From: Escarpia spicata
Taxonomy: Eukaryota; Annelida; Polychaeta; Sabellida; Siboglinidae
Reading direction: 5' to 3'
Length of the DNA stretch: 64,000 bases
NCBI GenBank assembly: GCA_963995525.1
Contig: OZ023206.1
Span: 20,386,002-20,450,001 of the forward strand
Shown in pieces: positions 12,832 to 23,726 of this stretch. Each line of letters starts with the position of its first letter. Position 1 is the first letter of the stretch. The notes beneath the pieces are model-generated. The model saw nothing but the letters and a program-made list of their open reading frames with translations. It was not told the origin of the DNA and searched no databases. The translations under genes were made by a program, and so were the position numbers.

Positions 12832-13170
12832 AAGCGCTGTGGTGCAGTGACAAAAGTGTCAGACACTCAATCGAGAGAACCCGGGTTTGAATCCTGTGCT
12901 ACCGTGTCAAACTTTGGTCAAGCTCGTTCACTCTACATTGCTCCAGTTCACTCAGCTGTATGAATGAGTATCTGGCTATAGATAGTAGTGGATATTTGTG
13001 TACGAATAGTCTTCGTGCATTAATTGCAGTGTGGCTGAATGCTTCCTAGAGAAGTCAAGATGGTGTTCGACTGAACAAGTCTGCCAGACAGAATGAGACA
13101 GGGGCTGCTTTAAGCAATCCTGAGGACTAGATACTGTGTTATATAAGAATTTACCTTTACTTTTTTACTT
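12832..13170 (+). mobile_element. tRNA-derived SINE, near full length
   Basis: Starts with an A-box-like GTGGTGCAGTGAC, then a B-box-like GGGTTTGAATCC about 50 bases on. It continues with the family body (GCTCCAGTTCACTCAGCTG, ATTAATTGCAGTGTGGCTG, GAAGTCAAGATGGTGTTCG, AATCCTGAGGACTAG) and a tail of repeated TTTACTTT. Spacing of the two boxes is that of a tRNA-derived Pol III promoter. Confidence 0.85.
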
Positions 13171-13844
13171 TAAATATACACTATCTGATTATTTACTTAT
13201 TTACAATAAAAATAGATTCCACTGGTTTCTCCTGACTTTATGACTGCCCCTTGAATCTTGGCCTTCAGTGAGTTTCACCCTTATGTTTCTGGGAGTTTAC
13301 ATTGTCACTGGAACAATGGGACTGCCATATAGCTAAAGAGGTTCAATGGCACTTTTAAGTCAGCCAACTATCCATTTCATATCAGCCTAGATGGGTTTAG
13401 TGGCTGCCCAGCACTGCATACACACAATTGTGCCTAAACTACCAAACTTGTGAAAAACACCTTCAGGATGTATTTGTACTTGAGCGAATAACTAACTGTC
13501 CACCAAGCAGCAGTACGGAAACACTACGCAGATCGAAAGTATGGATCAATTTCAGATTTAGAAAACTCAAGGACAGTGCACCACCAATGGTTATCAGTGA
13601 TATGTGGAAAGTAGCGTGCAGTGTCACCACAAGCTGTGTTAGCAAAAACATTGCCGCGGCTACCGAGTCAGACTCACCAATGGAACACCCTCGCAGTGAG
13701 ATTCAGCAACATCACACGATTACGCTGAGAACACACACATGTTGAAGTTCACCAAAATGTACCTTTTCCTTGTCAGTTCAATTTTAGCAACACATTTGTG
13801 TACGTATGTCATCAAAGCAATGTCAACCTTGTAAACTCTAGTTG
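13171..13844. other. No gene recognised
   Basis: Overlapping frames at 13428-13745 (plus) and 13463-13651 (minus) have no recognised domain and neither is bracketed by convincing splice sites. I do not call an exon. Confidence 0.45.
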
Positions 13845-13985
13845 TGTAGAAGCCAGGTCCACCGTGCTTTTTCTGTAGCCGCACCCAAAATGTGGAACCA
13901 ACTACCTGGTAGCTAACGCTTTAAAATCATCTCAGCCTATATACCTTTCGTAAAAAACTGAAGACTTGCATTCCCACCCTAACCT
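13845..13985 (+). pseudogene. LINE ORF2 C-terminal remnant
   Basis: The plus-strand frame contains AFSVAAPKMWNQLPG, a hallmark near the C-terminus of many CR1/L2/Rex-type LINE proteins, followed by frameshifted matches to the usual 'F...LKT' segment. It is 5'-truncated to about 130 bases. The T-rich TTATTATT tract at about 14098-14125 may belong to the element's 3' end. Confidence 0.55.
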
Positions 13986-14502
13986 TCGGCGGTCCCTTGC
14001 TCTAATGACGACTCTTGCTTGTTAACAGTTTTACCCAACGATTCTTGTATGTTGCGCCTCTGAGCTCAGATTCCTGGGGATTTATGTGCTATAGAAGTTT
14101 ATTATTATTTTTATTATTATTACAATCTGTTTTGGCCCCCATTTTTTGTGGGGGCCCCTATATTTTGGAATTTCAAGGTTAATTTGGATGCTGACCAGAC
14201 GCCCGAATGTTTCTACCTAGTTTCGGAACTAGCTGTCAGGCAGAGCTGACACGTATTAATTGGAACTACTATTATGCCAGTATTCCATTTTCACACTTTA
14301 ATCTAGGTTTGGGCAAGAATTTTTTAACTGAAATTGCCTGTAGTTCTGATTGTCCTCCAGACATTGTAAAACATTTATTCGAATAAAATTTACATCTCAA
14401 CAAATGTCATTATATTATCTGTTCATTGATCAAATTTCTTTCTGGTAACTCAAAAATTATGTGTTCAACAAAGTTTGAAAGAAACGTATGAAACCACGAT
14501 TA

Positions 14503-16597
14503 ACTGGCTGTGGCAACATGCTGCCTGTTCTACGACGCTATGTTGTTACGCTGCACTGAGCATAATGCTGCGCGTTCAGAACAGATCAAGAAATTTCGCT
14601 AAAACTATGCTATCTTCACAGACCTCGCATAGCTGGCTGTAGCCACTAAGATGCTAAGTTGTTATGCTGGGGCTGAGTGTATTGCTGCGCGTTCTGAACA
14701 GATCGAGAAATTTCGCTAATACAATGGTATCTTCTCAGACCAGACTTTTTGTCTGACTCAACCAGAATAAAGGTTATTTTGAAAAGAAATAATTGGTATA
14801 TAAATCAGAGATACACACTAATCTGAATGAATAAAAATCATGTAAACGTGCATGTAAACAAAAGACTTTGCATGGCAATCATGTTTTTTAGTAAAAACTT
14901 CACCATGTCACAAAAGTACGCCTAGTGTCTAAAACCAATCGATTTGGAATTAAATTTGAAAAACACAGATATTGTTTTATGAAGATTACTCTTGATTTGA
15001 GGCCATGCCTCAATAAAAACCTTTTGACATTTTCTACGAGTATCAACGCTTAGCACGGCTTCAACAGCAGCTATATACACAAGTCTTTGAGTGGCGGTCA
15101 TGCTTTTAGTAAAAACTTCACCATTTCAGAAAAGTATGCCTAGTGTTTTGTGAAGATTACATTTGACTTGAGGCCATGCCATCACTTAAAAGTTGAAAGT
15201 TTTGCGAGTTTCCCTCAAGTGTCGACACTTAGTGCGGTTTCGGCAGACCCACCAGTTGCATGTAAAGAACTAAGCATTTGCGTGGCAGTCATGTTTTTAG
15301 TAAAAACTTTCCCATTTCATAAACCTATGCCTAGTGTGTAGACTAGTGTAGCACCAATCGATCTGGCATGAAATTTGCAATAAGGTTTATTTTTTGTGAA
15401 AATATGTTTGATTTGTGGCGGTGCTGACACTAAAAAGGTGAACGTTTTGCAAATTGTTCGGAGCATTGACGCTTAGCGCGACCTCGATAGCTCGCTACAT
15501 GAAACATTAGGTAAATTGCTAATGTTGCACACCGTGAGCTATCGAAACCGCGCTAAGCGTCAAAACTACATAAGCAAGTCCATAACTCAACTAGGTAAGT
15601 TGCTAATGTTCTATTATATTCTAATTCTATTAAATTGCAAACAAATACAATTGACATAACGTATTATATTGTATTGATAAATGGTAGCGAATAATTTGAG
15701 TATTTGTTTAATTTTGAACGTGGATCTGCCAGTTAAAAAAATTAGACTAATCCACTAGTTGACCTTTGGTGGTAGGGACATGCGATACCCACTGTTCACT
15801 GGATGTTTGCTTAAGAAAGTATATGATACTTTTGATGCTTGTTATCCCGAAGATGCTTTAAATACTGACATGCGTATGAGTTAATGAATAACGAAATATA
15901 GTAAATGAGTCAATATGAGGAATGTCGGCAAACATGCTGAGCTATGCACATGTCCGTCTGGTGGGAATAAATCAGCGTTTTGAAATTTGTCGCAGACCTA
16001 TGGTGATTGGGGAAAGGAAAACCAATCACAAAACGACAAATAAAAACTAAACAAATCAAGTGTAATTTTTACAAAAAAACATGCCTTATTACAATTTCAT
16101 GCCAAATCAATTGGTGATTCGTGCATACTTTTGTGAAATGGGAAAGTTTTTACTAAAAATATGATATGAGTTGTTTACATGCAACTGGTGGCGCTGCCAA
16201 AACCTCGCTAAGTGTTGACACTCAAGGAACGTTCGCAAAACTTTTAAGTGACGGCACAGCCTCTAATCAAATGTAACTTTCACCATACAACATTTATTTT
16301 ATTGCAAATTTCAATCCGAATCGATTGGTACTACGCACTAGGCATACTTTTGTAAAATGGTGAAGTTTTTAGTAATTCAGATTAGTATGTATCTCTGATT
16401 TACAGAGCAATTATTTATTTTCAAAATAAACTTTATTCTGGTTGAGTCAGACAAAAAGTCTGGTCTGAGAAGATATTATTGTATTAGCGAAATTTCTCGA
16501 TCTGTTCAGAACGCATAGCAATACGCTCAGCCCCAGCATAACAACTTACCATCTTAGTGGCTACAGCCAGTTATAGCATAGTATTAGCAAAATCAAT
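14503..16597. mobile_element. Foldback-type element, about 2.1 kb
   Basis: The left arm (from about 14503) and right arm (to about 16597) are inverted copies. Examples: CAGACCAGACTTTTTGTCTG at about 14738 against CAGACAAAAAGTCTGGTCTG near 16449, and GGCTGTAGCCACTAAG near 14634 against CTTAGTGGCTACAGCC near 16553. Inside each arm a block of about 200 bp (GTAAAAACTTCACCATTTCA ... GGCCATGCCATCACTTAAAA) is repeated two or three times. The middle (about 15570-16080) is unique and encodes nothing recognisable. The architecture is that of a foldback DNA element; no transposase is present. Confidence 0.7.
15470..15565. repeat. Internal inverted repeat of the foldback element
   Basis: GACGCTTAGCGCGACCTCGA with TAGCTC is followed, after about 40 bases, by GAGCTATCGAAACCGCGCTA with AGCGTC, giving an imperfect stem of about 27 bp. 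GCTTAGCGCG is also part of the internal arm repeat. Confidence 0.7.
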
Positions 16598-16849
16598 GAC
16601 TGTGACTAGGGTGAACGACAGAATGAAGCGGACCAAGTGTTGCAGCCAACGCCTGCATCGCCACGTACCGACATCACAACGACCAACAGCATGACGCAAC
16701 GGTTACACGATACAATTGTAACTCCTGCAGACCAAAGACGAAAGCAGAAAAAACAGCTGCAGTGAAATAAATGCAGTAAACAACTGCAGAACATGCAGAA
16801 ACAAGGGACCATCGTTGACCAGGGGATCAATGCTGCTGGAGTTACCATG

Positions 16850-17100
16850 GTGTCTCCTTCCGCTAGAGACTTCTTCATATGTTGAGTTCGTCGTTCAGAT
16901 GGCCTCAAAGAGGTCGGTGAATATATCATGCGAAAAGGTGTGAAATACCGTAATCTAACGAAAGCCTGCAATGACAATGCTAAACTGAACTCATTCAAAT
17001 TAACCATCTCGGTTGATGATATGAACAAAGTAAAAGACCCTCTCTTCTGACCCAAGGACTGGAATGTTAGGAGATGGTGTGTGAAATTGCACTTTGCCCA
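16850..17100 (+). pseudogene. Transposon ORF1-like fragment (probable LINE)
   Basis: The plus-strand frame around 16900-17058 reads GLKEVGEYIMRKGVKY, then SFKLTISVDDMNKVKDPLF, a stop, then PKDWNVR. This resembles the C-terminal part of ORF1/gag-like proteins of invertebrate retrotransposons, which carry '.SFKV.VP..D...LF.P..WP.GV.VR'. Upstream stops and the in-frame TGA show it is dead. The minus-strand ORF across it (17055-16606) is a shadow. Confidence 0.5.
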
Positions 17101-17218
17101 CGTTTTCCTTTAAGCCCACCTTTCCCCCACTATAATATTTACGTTTATGACCGTCAAAAACAATTACTACTACATGGCATTCGATGTTAAAAATACTGTG
17201 CTTAACTGTAGAACGTAC

Positions 17219-17483
17219 CTTGTTCGTTGTCGAAGTAAACAAATGTCTCTCTGGCATTGGGCGTGTCTTTCACTGTCACTTGCGTTAAGGAACCAACCAG
17301 GCCTTGCAGATAGTCTTTTATATCATCTGCAGGTATTGGAGAAGTCGCTTCCACAGAAACAAGAATGCAGTTCTTCGAATCCCACTGTGACTGTCCAAGC
17401 GACGCCATGCCACCGGTAATAACACTTGCGATAAAACCACGGCCTTGAATAGCTCGATGACTCAAACTTCACTGGCAGTCCAT
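17219..17483 (-). CDS. Coding exon of an unrecognised gene (exon B), with a one-base frameshift
   Basis: On the minus strand the exon follows TTTGCAG (acceptor) and ends at CAAG before GTACGT (donor at 17218). Two leading bases complete the split codon of the exon at 17885-18019, so the phases agree. The frame first reads HGLPVKFESSSYSRPWF. At a TTTT run (17433-17436) it must lose one T to continue as FIASVITGGMASLGQSQW through PIPADDIKDYLQGLVGSL and NARETFVYFDNEQ. Without that correction it hits a stop at about 17332. Composition and both splice sites look real, but I do not recognise the family. Either an assembly indel or a decayed gene. Confidence 0.5.
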
Positions 17484-17884
17484 CTGCAAAGTAGTTTCGT
17501 TTTAGTTTTTAGCCCGGAAATAAAGTACTCCGACACAGAAGCGAGCCTTATTAACAGTTATTCGCAGTAGACACGTTACACTATGTGCCAGTAAACGGTA
17601 CCCGACTTGCAAACAACTTCACCTGTTTTGTCATGTATTCACACGGCGACAATTTAGAGCCAAAACAACTTTAAAATACGTCCCAACTCGTGCCTGTTGC
17701 GAGGCAGCTTAGCGCGAAGTCGTGACCCGCTTTTCCTTTGGAGGAAATGGCATCACATTCAGTCGGTAGATGGCGACATCAGTATATTTCAGTTCGCATT
17801 ATTCATCGCACCGTATGTTACATGACATTTAATTTACAATTAAGTAATGTTTTGCTAAGTGCAATACCAGTTAGCATGACATAC

Positions 17885-18019
17885 GCAACATGGTACCCAA
17901 GTGAAGCCCAAACCTAGGAATAAGATCTTCTTCTGAATAATGTGGTAGCCCCGACTTCCGGATAATGTCCAACAATGTTTCGTAATGAATCCACCAGGGT
18001 TCACCCTCAGGTCCTCGTT
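17885..18019 (-). CDS. Coding exon of an unrecognised gene (exon A)
   Basis: Minus-strand exon between an acceptor GAATCGTAG and a donor GTATGT. It encodes ERGPEGEPWWIHYETLLDII, then RKSGLPHYSEEDLIPRFGLH and LGTML, ending with one base of a split codon that is completed (to His) by exon B at 17483. Length is 135 bp. The protein is acidic and tryptophan-containing with no motif I recognise. Its upstream exon should lie at higher coordinates; the two MITEs at 18281-19192 would then lie in its 5' intron or upstream region. Confidence 0.5.
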
Positions 18020-18280
18020 CTACGATTCGCAGTATAAATAAGTATAATATCGTGAATACTTTTATGTATCTTTGTGTACGCATGCGTATTTAATTCATCG
18101 GCTACGACGACGTCATGCATGATGCATACCGTGAAGCATTAAGCCACAAATGTACGTACAGCTTGAAACGGACCGGTCCTAGGAATGCAGCTTCCTCGTA
18201 GGCACCTCACCGTGGCGACGCGTAGTGGAGACAATGCAAGCCACAAATTCGCTAACTTCCTAGTTGGAGAGTATTCTCGC

Positions 18281-18739
18281 TTAAGGGGTCAGCACACTGT
18301 TGGACTTCCTGCTTGATTACGAAACAAAGTGCAGTATATTTGTGAGAAATGACTTTTTATAATATTCACTTGCTCTGACATAAGTGCACTTGAGTAGTCA
18401 GATTTCTAGATGTGATCGTTGAAGCTGTTGACAGTAAAATGGTGTCTTTTTAGCTGATTTTACTAAGCGGAAGGGTATCTGGCAGCAATTTGGCTAGTTG
18501 ACACTGTAGCCGTATTACTGCCTGCATCCATTTGTAAATATTGACGGGTGTCATACATACAGGCATTTTGCAAGAGCTAGAGATATGAGATTTTGACTAA
18601 ACTCGACCAGCATGTCAATGAGATGATAATAACAGCAGGTGAGAAGTTTAAGAAACTTTATAGGTCACGTTTTCTTATAATCACACAAAACATTAACATG
18701 GTCACCAATGGGAAAAGTGACAGTGTGCTGACCCCTTAA
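18281..18739. mobile_element. MITE family 1 with TTAA target duplication, copy 1
   Basis: TTAA is followed by the TIR GGGGTCAGCACACTGT (18285-18300). The other end is the exact reverse complement ACAGTGTGCTGACCCC (18720-18735) followed by TTAA. Length between the TTAA sites is 451 bp. A second copy lies at 53947-54402 in the opposite orientation. No coding capacity. The TTAA duplication is what piggyBac-type transposases make, but the TIR does not begin with the usual CCC motif, so the superfamily is only a suggestion. Confidence 0.85.
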
Positions 18740-18745
18740 CCGACT

Positions 18746-19192
18746 GGGGTAAGACCACATTAAGGATTCGTCCGCCATTACCGAGTGCCCTTGAAAATAC
18801 CGTTTTGGTGTCATGTGTGAATTTTTTTCGAGCACTTTGGCATGGCACATGTCAGTCCAGTGAATACTGAATGTACTACTACATTAGATCTTTCACGAGG
18901 TAGCAATAAACATACGCTAGTCGCTCGCGTATTCGCACAGTGGCTATTTTGCAGAACGCACCAATATTTCAAAATCCGTCACCAGATTGGGGCGAAATTG
19001 AGGGGTGTCAGGTTTGGGTGGATTTTTCTTAAAACTGAGGTACGAGAATTTTACGAGTTTTCCACAGCACTTGTGTCAATGGAGGTTAAATATGCTGTGA
19101 AATTTTCAAGAAAATTGTTCGTCAAATTTAGCAAGAAATGAAGGAAACGTTATACTGGCCGCCTATGTAAAATTTAAATGTGGTCTTACCCC
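18746..19192. mobile_element. MITE family 2 (TIR GGGGTAAGACCACATT)
   Basis: Left end GGGGTAAGACCACATTAA at 18746 and right end AATGTGGTCTTACCCC ending at 19192 are perfect inverted repeats over 16 bases. GACT flanks both sides (18742-18745 and 19193-19196), a plausible 4-bp target duplication. It starts six bases after MITE 1 ends. Left-end sequence (CGGTATTTTCAAG on the other strand) recurs in the tandem array at 23727-24495. The ORF at 18842-19141 lies wholly inside it and has no known motif. Confidence 0.8.
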
Positions 19193-19487
19193 GACTCTCA
19201 TCCGGCTGCGTGACTTCGCCAGGAAAAGAGTCTGATTTCAAAGATGTATTTTGACTGCTCACTGCCATCAAATGGCATCGTTGTCTTGGATTAATTCACA
19301 TGCCTACGTGTACAATAATCATTCATGTTTATATTGTAGGGAGGGGCGATGGAGTGCCGCCACCTCACGGCGCCTGGATAATCGAAGCTAGGTTGGTTAG
19401 AGCGGTTTGGTTGTTACCTTCAGAAGACGCAAAGGGAAATCTTACTAATTGAATACAAGGATCCTACGTTCGGTTAGAGTCCTTGAT

Positions 19488-19493
19488 CAGAAC

Positions 19494-19550
<57 letters not shown>

Positions 19551-19566
19551 TATATCAATGGTTCTG
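19488..19566. repeat. (AT)n microsatellite inside a hairpin
   Basis: A run of about 55 alternating AT bases is bracketed by AGAACCATCGATATA on the left and TATATCAATGGTTCT on the right, so the entire segment can fold into a long cruciform. Confidence 0.85.
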
Positions 19567-20409
19567 CATTTTGGTTGGTTTGTTTGGTTCACCATACCTC
19601 ACGAGGAGCCACTGTTTTGGATTGGCGCATGCTTAGGTGTTCTAGAACCTGACTTAGGCGGTCACCATTTCTGCACTACCAAAGCAGTCGTTCAGGAGTC
19701 AGAAAGACTTAAATTAAAACGGGTATGGCAGGGGCGGATTCACATCGAGAGGGTAGATTAGGGGGACCTCAAAACCTCCACTGGCGGCCGACGCAAATTC
19801 ATATTCGGTGGTCTGAGCTGCACTTTCAGCACGACTCCGCTGTCGCCCTGTTGGATAATGACATCGGAAGACAGGGGGAGAGGGGGGCGTGCTGTTAAAA
19901 AAGTTTCGCTTGACAAGTTTTGTCGCCGCATCGCCGTAACTCCCTGTAGCCTAAAGTGGGACACATTCCAAGGGGATATGAGGCATGTAACGGGAGCCCT
20001 TTCAAAAAGGTTTGGGGACACGCCAACTATTCCAATGGTCTATATCGGAGTTTTTTAAACGACGGGTCGCGGCCTCCTGGTGGGTCGCGAGCGGGTTGCC
20101 AGGGGGTGTGTGAGATGTACGACTGCCAACGTCAATCCATAGAAGGGGATTGTGGGCTGTTACACTTTGTAGGCCTTCGTAGGTCGTAATATAATGTATC
20201 ACAAAAAAACCATATGAGCACATTGAAGTTCGTTTTCACATTCAGAGAAAATATATCATAAACCCGCTAGGTATTCCCAGTGCAATTGCGCCCTTGCCGG
20301 ACAATAGTCCCCTGGATACAGAAATTCCGCCCCAAAACGATCGCTTGTCAGTTATGAAAACCCGCGTTGTTTCAGCCTTTTGGGGCACCATCAATGATGG
20401 TTGCCACAT
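19567..20409. other. No gene recognised
   Basis: Several overlapping short frames, none with motifs. This may hold the decayed 5' part of the hAT element that follows, but I cannot align it. Confidence 0.4.
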
Positions 20410-21240
20410 AAGGATTTCAAGTGTTAGCGCGCAGCATTGCTCAAAACATCACTGATCTGCACTGCATTTTGCACCGAAAAGTTCTTAACACCTTTACCTG
20501 CAAGGTGATCTCAAGACAGTTTTCGACACGACTGTGAACACAAAGAACTAAGCCGAACGCCTTAAGATAGCGTACGTTTCGTTTGCTATGCCAGAATATG
20601 GAGGCTGAATACGAAATGCTTCTCCTCCACACGGCAAATCGCAGGCTTTCCAAAGGCAAATAAAAGTTCTTGACCGCATTTTCGCTCTCAGGGCTGAGGT
20701 AGATAATTTCCTGAGGGAGAAGAAGAAGATGACGTTCCTTCCGAACTTCGTGGGTGCGACGTGGCTGCTGAAGTTAGCGTATTTGATGGACATTCTTGGC
20801 AGACTCAACACATTGAATATGTTGCTGCAGGGTCGATAGATGACAATCATCGAGGAAACCGAGAACATTCATGCTTTCAAAGACAAACTTTATCTTTGGG
20901 TCATAAAAGTGGAGATGTCCCGTTTCGCCGCCTTCCCCACATGCACTGACACAATTTGTTGAAGAATCCGAGATGGATCTCAGCTATATGAAAAACACGA
21001 TTTGGGAACACTTGCACAAACTCCAAATGGAACTTGGGCGATACTTTCAGTGGTCTCCGGGTTTCAAAGACTCGTTTTTCTTATTCAAAACTAATTCCTG
21101 AGTCAAACTGATGCTGTGGAGGACGCCAACACCCAAGAAGAGCTCCTGGAGTTATGCCGTCACGGATATGCCAGAATGCTGCACGAATCCGCCGTGAATC
21201 TGATTAGTTTTGGCTGGGGATGAGGGACAAATATCCGGAA
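20410..21240 (+). pseudogene. hAT-family transposase remnant (ZBED/FAM200-like)
   Basis: In shifting plus-strand frames the order of conserved hAT segments is preserved: DLHCILHRKVL, then CQNMEAEYEMLLLHTANRRL followed by SKGK, then FALRAEVDNFLREKKKM, then WLLKLAYLMDILGRLNTLN and MLLQG, then IHAFKDKLYLW. This is the hAT transposase layout (H..LHRE, LLLHTEVRWLSKGK, KLAYL.DIF..LN.LN..LQG). At least four frameshifts or stops and loss of the expected W in the 'VRWLS' box show it is dead. I cannot see TIRs or an 8-bp duplication. Confidence 0.7.
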
Positions 21241-21639
21241 ATTTGCAAAGTAGTCGAGTAAGACCAAACCTCGAATCGACAAGTTGTGCGCAACAAGGAA
21301 ATAAAAATGGCGTTGATTCCAACCTCTGTTTTCCACTGTGTACATAGTAAGGGACCGCGGTGACTAAAGACCCGGTCGCAGGGGTCGTTGGGTACATCCA
21401 GTTGAGAAACGCTAGTCTGTATGGATGGAGTTGTTATTCCTGTCACATAGGCAGTAGTTTGGACGGAAAAAACCTGTGCTAACCAAGATGGACTGGGAGG
21501 TCCTATCCCTATGGTTCAAAATAAAGGGAAGACGCAGCCTTCTATTATATGTATAGGCCAGCGGTAATTTATTTGAACCTCTAGCACTGTTATATGGATA
21601 ACCTCAATATAAATCTTAATAAATGTGCAACAGGTTGTA

Positions 21640-22395
21640 TTGCGGGTAACTGCATGGTTACTTAACCGAGTCATGTATGAAAAGACAAGCATACTCAAGG
21701 ACATCAGCCAACAGATTAAAGATAATCAAAACGAAATCCAAGGTGATGGGAATAAATCCGAGAAATCCGGTATCGATCTATCTCGATCAAGAAGAAATGC
21801 AAACCACAGACACCTTCACCTGCCTGGGAAGGATAGTGCCCAAATATGGAGGAACCCGCGTTGACTTCAAAAATCGCAAGAAAACGGTCAGATATGTTTT
21901 CTTCAGATTGAAACCTGTTTGGAGATCAACAATATATTCTAGAAGAACAAAGACTGTACCAAAGCTGTGTCCTCTCTACTCTTCTATGTGGTTCAGAATG
22001 CTGACGTATGACAGGACTTGACCTCATGCACCTTTCTACCTTCACACAAAATGCCTTCGAAATATGGTGAGAATATTTGGCCACAAAAAAACTAAAACAG
22101 GCAACTGCACAGAATTACCAGACAAAACAATATGAAAAACATACTCGCCACAAGACAATGGCGATGGTCGGCCATACCATGAGAAAGAAGGACGACAGTA
22201 TCTCCAAAATAGCACTTAGATGGACACCTGAAGGAAAAAGAAAACATAGACGACCAAAACAAACCTGGAGAAAGATTGTAGAAAAAGAACTAAAAGAACT
22301 ACACCTAACCTGGGGCCAGGCCGCAAAGATGGCTGCAGAGAGTAAGATGTGAAGGACCCTTATTTCCACCCTATGTGCCAGTAGGTACGAAGAGG
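21640..22395 (+). pseudogene. LINE reverse-transcriptase C-terminal half
   Basis: Plus-strand frames give TKSKVMGINPRNPVSIYL, DTFTCLGRIVPKYGGTRVD, then FFRLKPVWRSTIYSRRTKT. After a frame change comes MAMVGHTMRKKDDSISKIAL with RWTPEGKRKHRRPKQTWRK, ending LCASRYEED. These are the thumb and C-terminal motifs of RTE/craniofacial-development-protein-2-like LINE ORF2 proteins. The 3' end is a short TAAG repeat at about 22398-22407. The copy is 5'-truncated with several frameshifts. Confidence 0.75.
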
Positions 22396-22800
22396 ATTAA
22401 GTAAGTAATGCATGCTGATGACTTAGTAATCATATCACCACATGCAGTTGGGTTACAGATGTTGCTATGATGTTAAACATTACATAAAATATAAATGGAA
22501 GAAAAGTGCCTTAGTGGAATACAAAATGTGTGCATAAAGAACGCCAGTATGCCTACGTCTAGAATCAATGGTAATGTGACTGAAGAGGTTGATTCAATTA
22601 AAAACCTTGAACATAATATTATTATTCGTAATGATTAAAGAGAATAATGTTTCTGGTATCCTTAAACAACGTCGACAGTGATATGCATGGAGGGATATAC
22701 GTATTCGTAATTTTTCAATGTATTAAGGCAATGTCAAATGTATTATATTTAAGTCATGTTGTTCTGCCGTGCAAATGCGTAGTGACTCTGGGGAAAGGGG
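22396..22800 (+). pseudogene. Second LINE RT fragment (A-D-D box)
   Basis: The frame at about 22407-22470 reads MHADDLVIISPHAVGLQMLL, where HADD stands for the Y-A-D-D catalytic box and is followed by the usual 'L.SPS..GLQ' segment. Further on, frames give VKHYIKYKWKKSALV, NNVSGILKQRRQ, RIRNFSMY and CIIFKSCCSAVQMR, corresponding to the 'MY..GN...R.F..CS..VK..LF..YC' region of a different LINE lineage from the preceding fragment. Catalytic Tyr is His and there are multiple stops. Confidence 0.6.
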
Positions 22801-23726
22801 TTCACTGGCAACCGTGCGCCGGGTCAGTGGGACGCCAAATCGACGGTCAACTTATATCCACCAAGAGGATTACATTGTACAGCGTATAACATACGCGATT
22901 CTGCAATTCAGTTGTGACAATCAGAGTTTAAACTTGGTTGGTATTCGGTCGGTCAGACAGGAACCACTTATTGTGATATTATTTGGAACAATTGAAACAG
23001 AAAGCCCAATTTCTTTTTCGCAAGATCACTCTGCAGTTAAATACATTAAGGCAGACAGGGCTCGGCCGCCACAGTCAAACGGGGGTTCGAAACCCGGCGG
23101 AGGTTTGGAGTGCCGAAGTGGACATTATCGTAGCTATTAACTACTGTTTCGATTCCATTGTGGGGCTACTTGAGAGGCTGTCCGATAATCTGAATTAATC
23201 ACCACTTGGATGGAGCTGTTGTTCCACAGTGTCGTAGTGCGCCGCCGAAGTTTTGTGGAGAAGAGCAACGAGTGAAGTAGGAGGGGATAAGAAACCTCTG
23301 GGACGAAACGCTCTCCCGCCCTATTTAGCTGTAACGCTTGTGAAAATAAGATTATTTCGAGATAGTCATATGTAGCCGCATATCTACGTACCTACGTTTG
23401 TCTAGTTACAGTACGAATGCAACGGTAAAAAATGCACGACAAGATGCTCACATCACGATTTCTCCTGCAACATTACACAGAAACGTCTTTACAAAAGGGG
23501 GACTGTATACAGTAGCCATGGGAAACTACGGTCATCATCGTTCGTTTTCCCATACCAGATTATTACACGATGTGATCCCAGTGCTTGGAACATTTGATGG
23601 TGATGTTGTTGGCCATCGTCAGATCATGGACAGAGCATGCGCTCTCCATCGTCTCGCAGACCAAAAGGTGTTGCATGGTCTGCCTGTTGCTAGTCACAGT
23701 TCGTAGGGTCGTTGCAGTAACCAAAA
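22801..23726. other. No gene recognised; possible tRNA-like B box
   Basis: A GGGTTCGAAACCC-like B box occurs at about 23083-23097, but no matching A box at tRNA spacing is clear, so I do not call a tRNA or SINE. A 102-codon frame at 23398-23706 has no motif. Confidence 0.4.

Noticed and set aside
23080..23100. Possible tRNA gene from a GGTTCGAAACC B box
   Set aside because: No A box at the right distance and no cloverleaf stems could be drawn.
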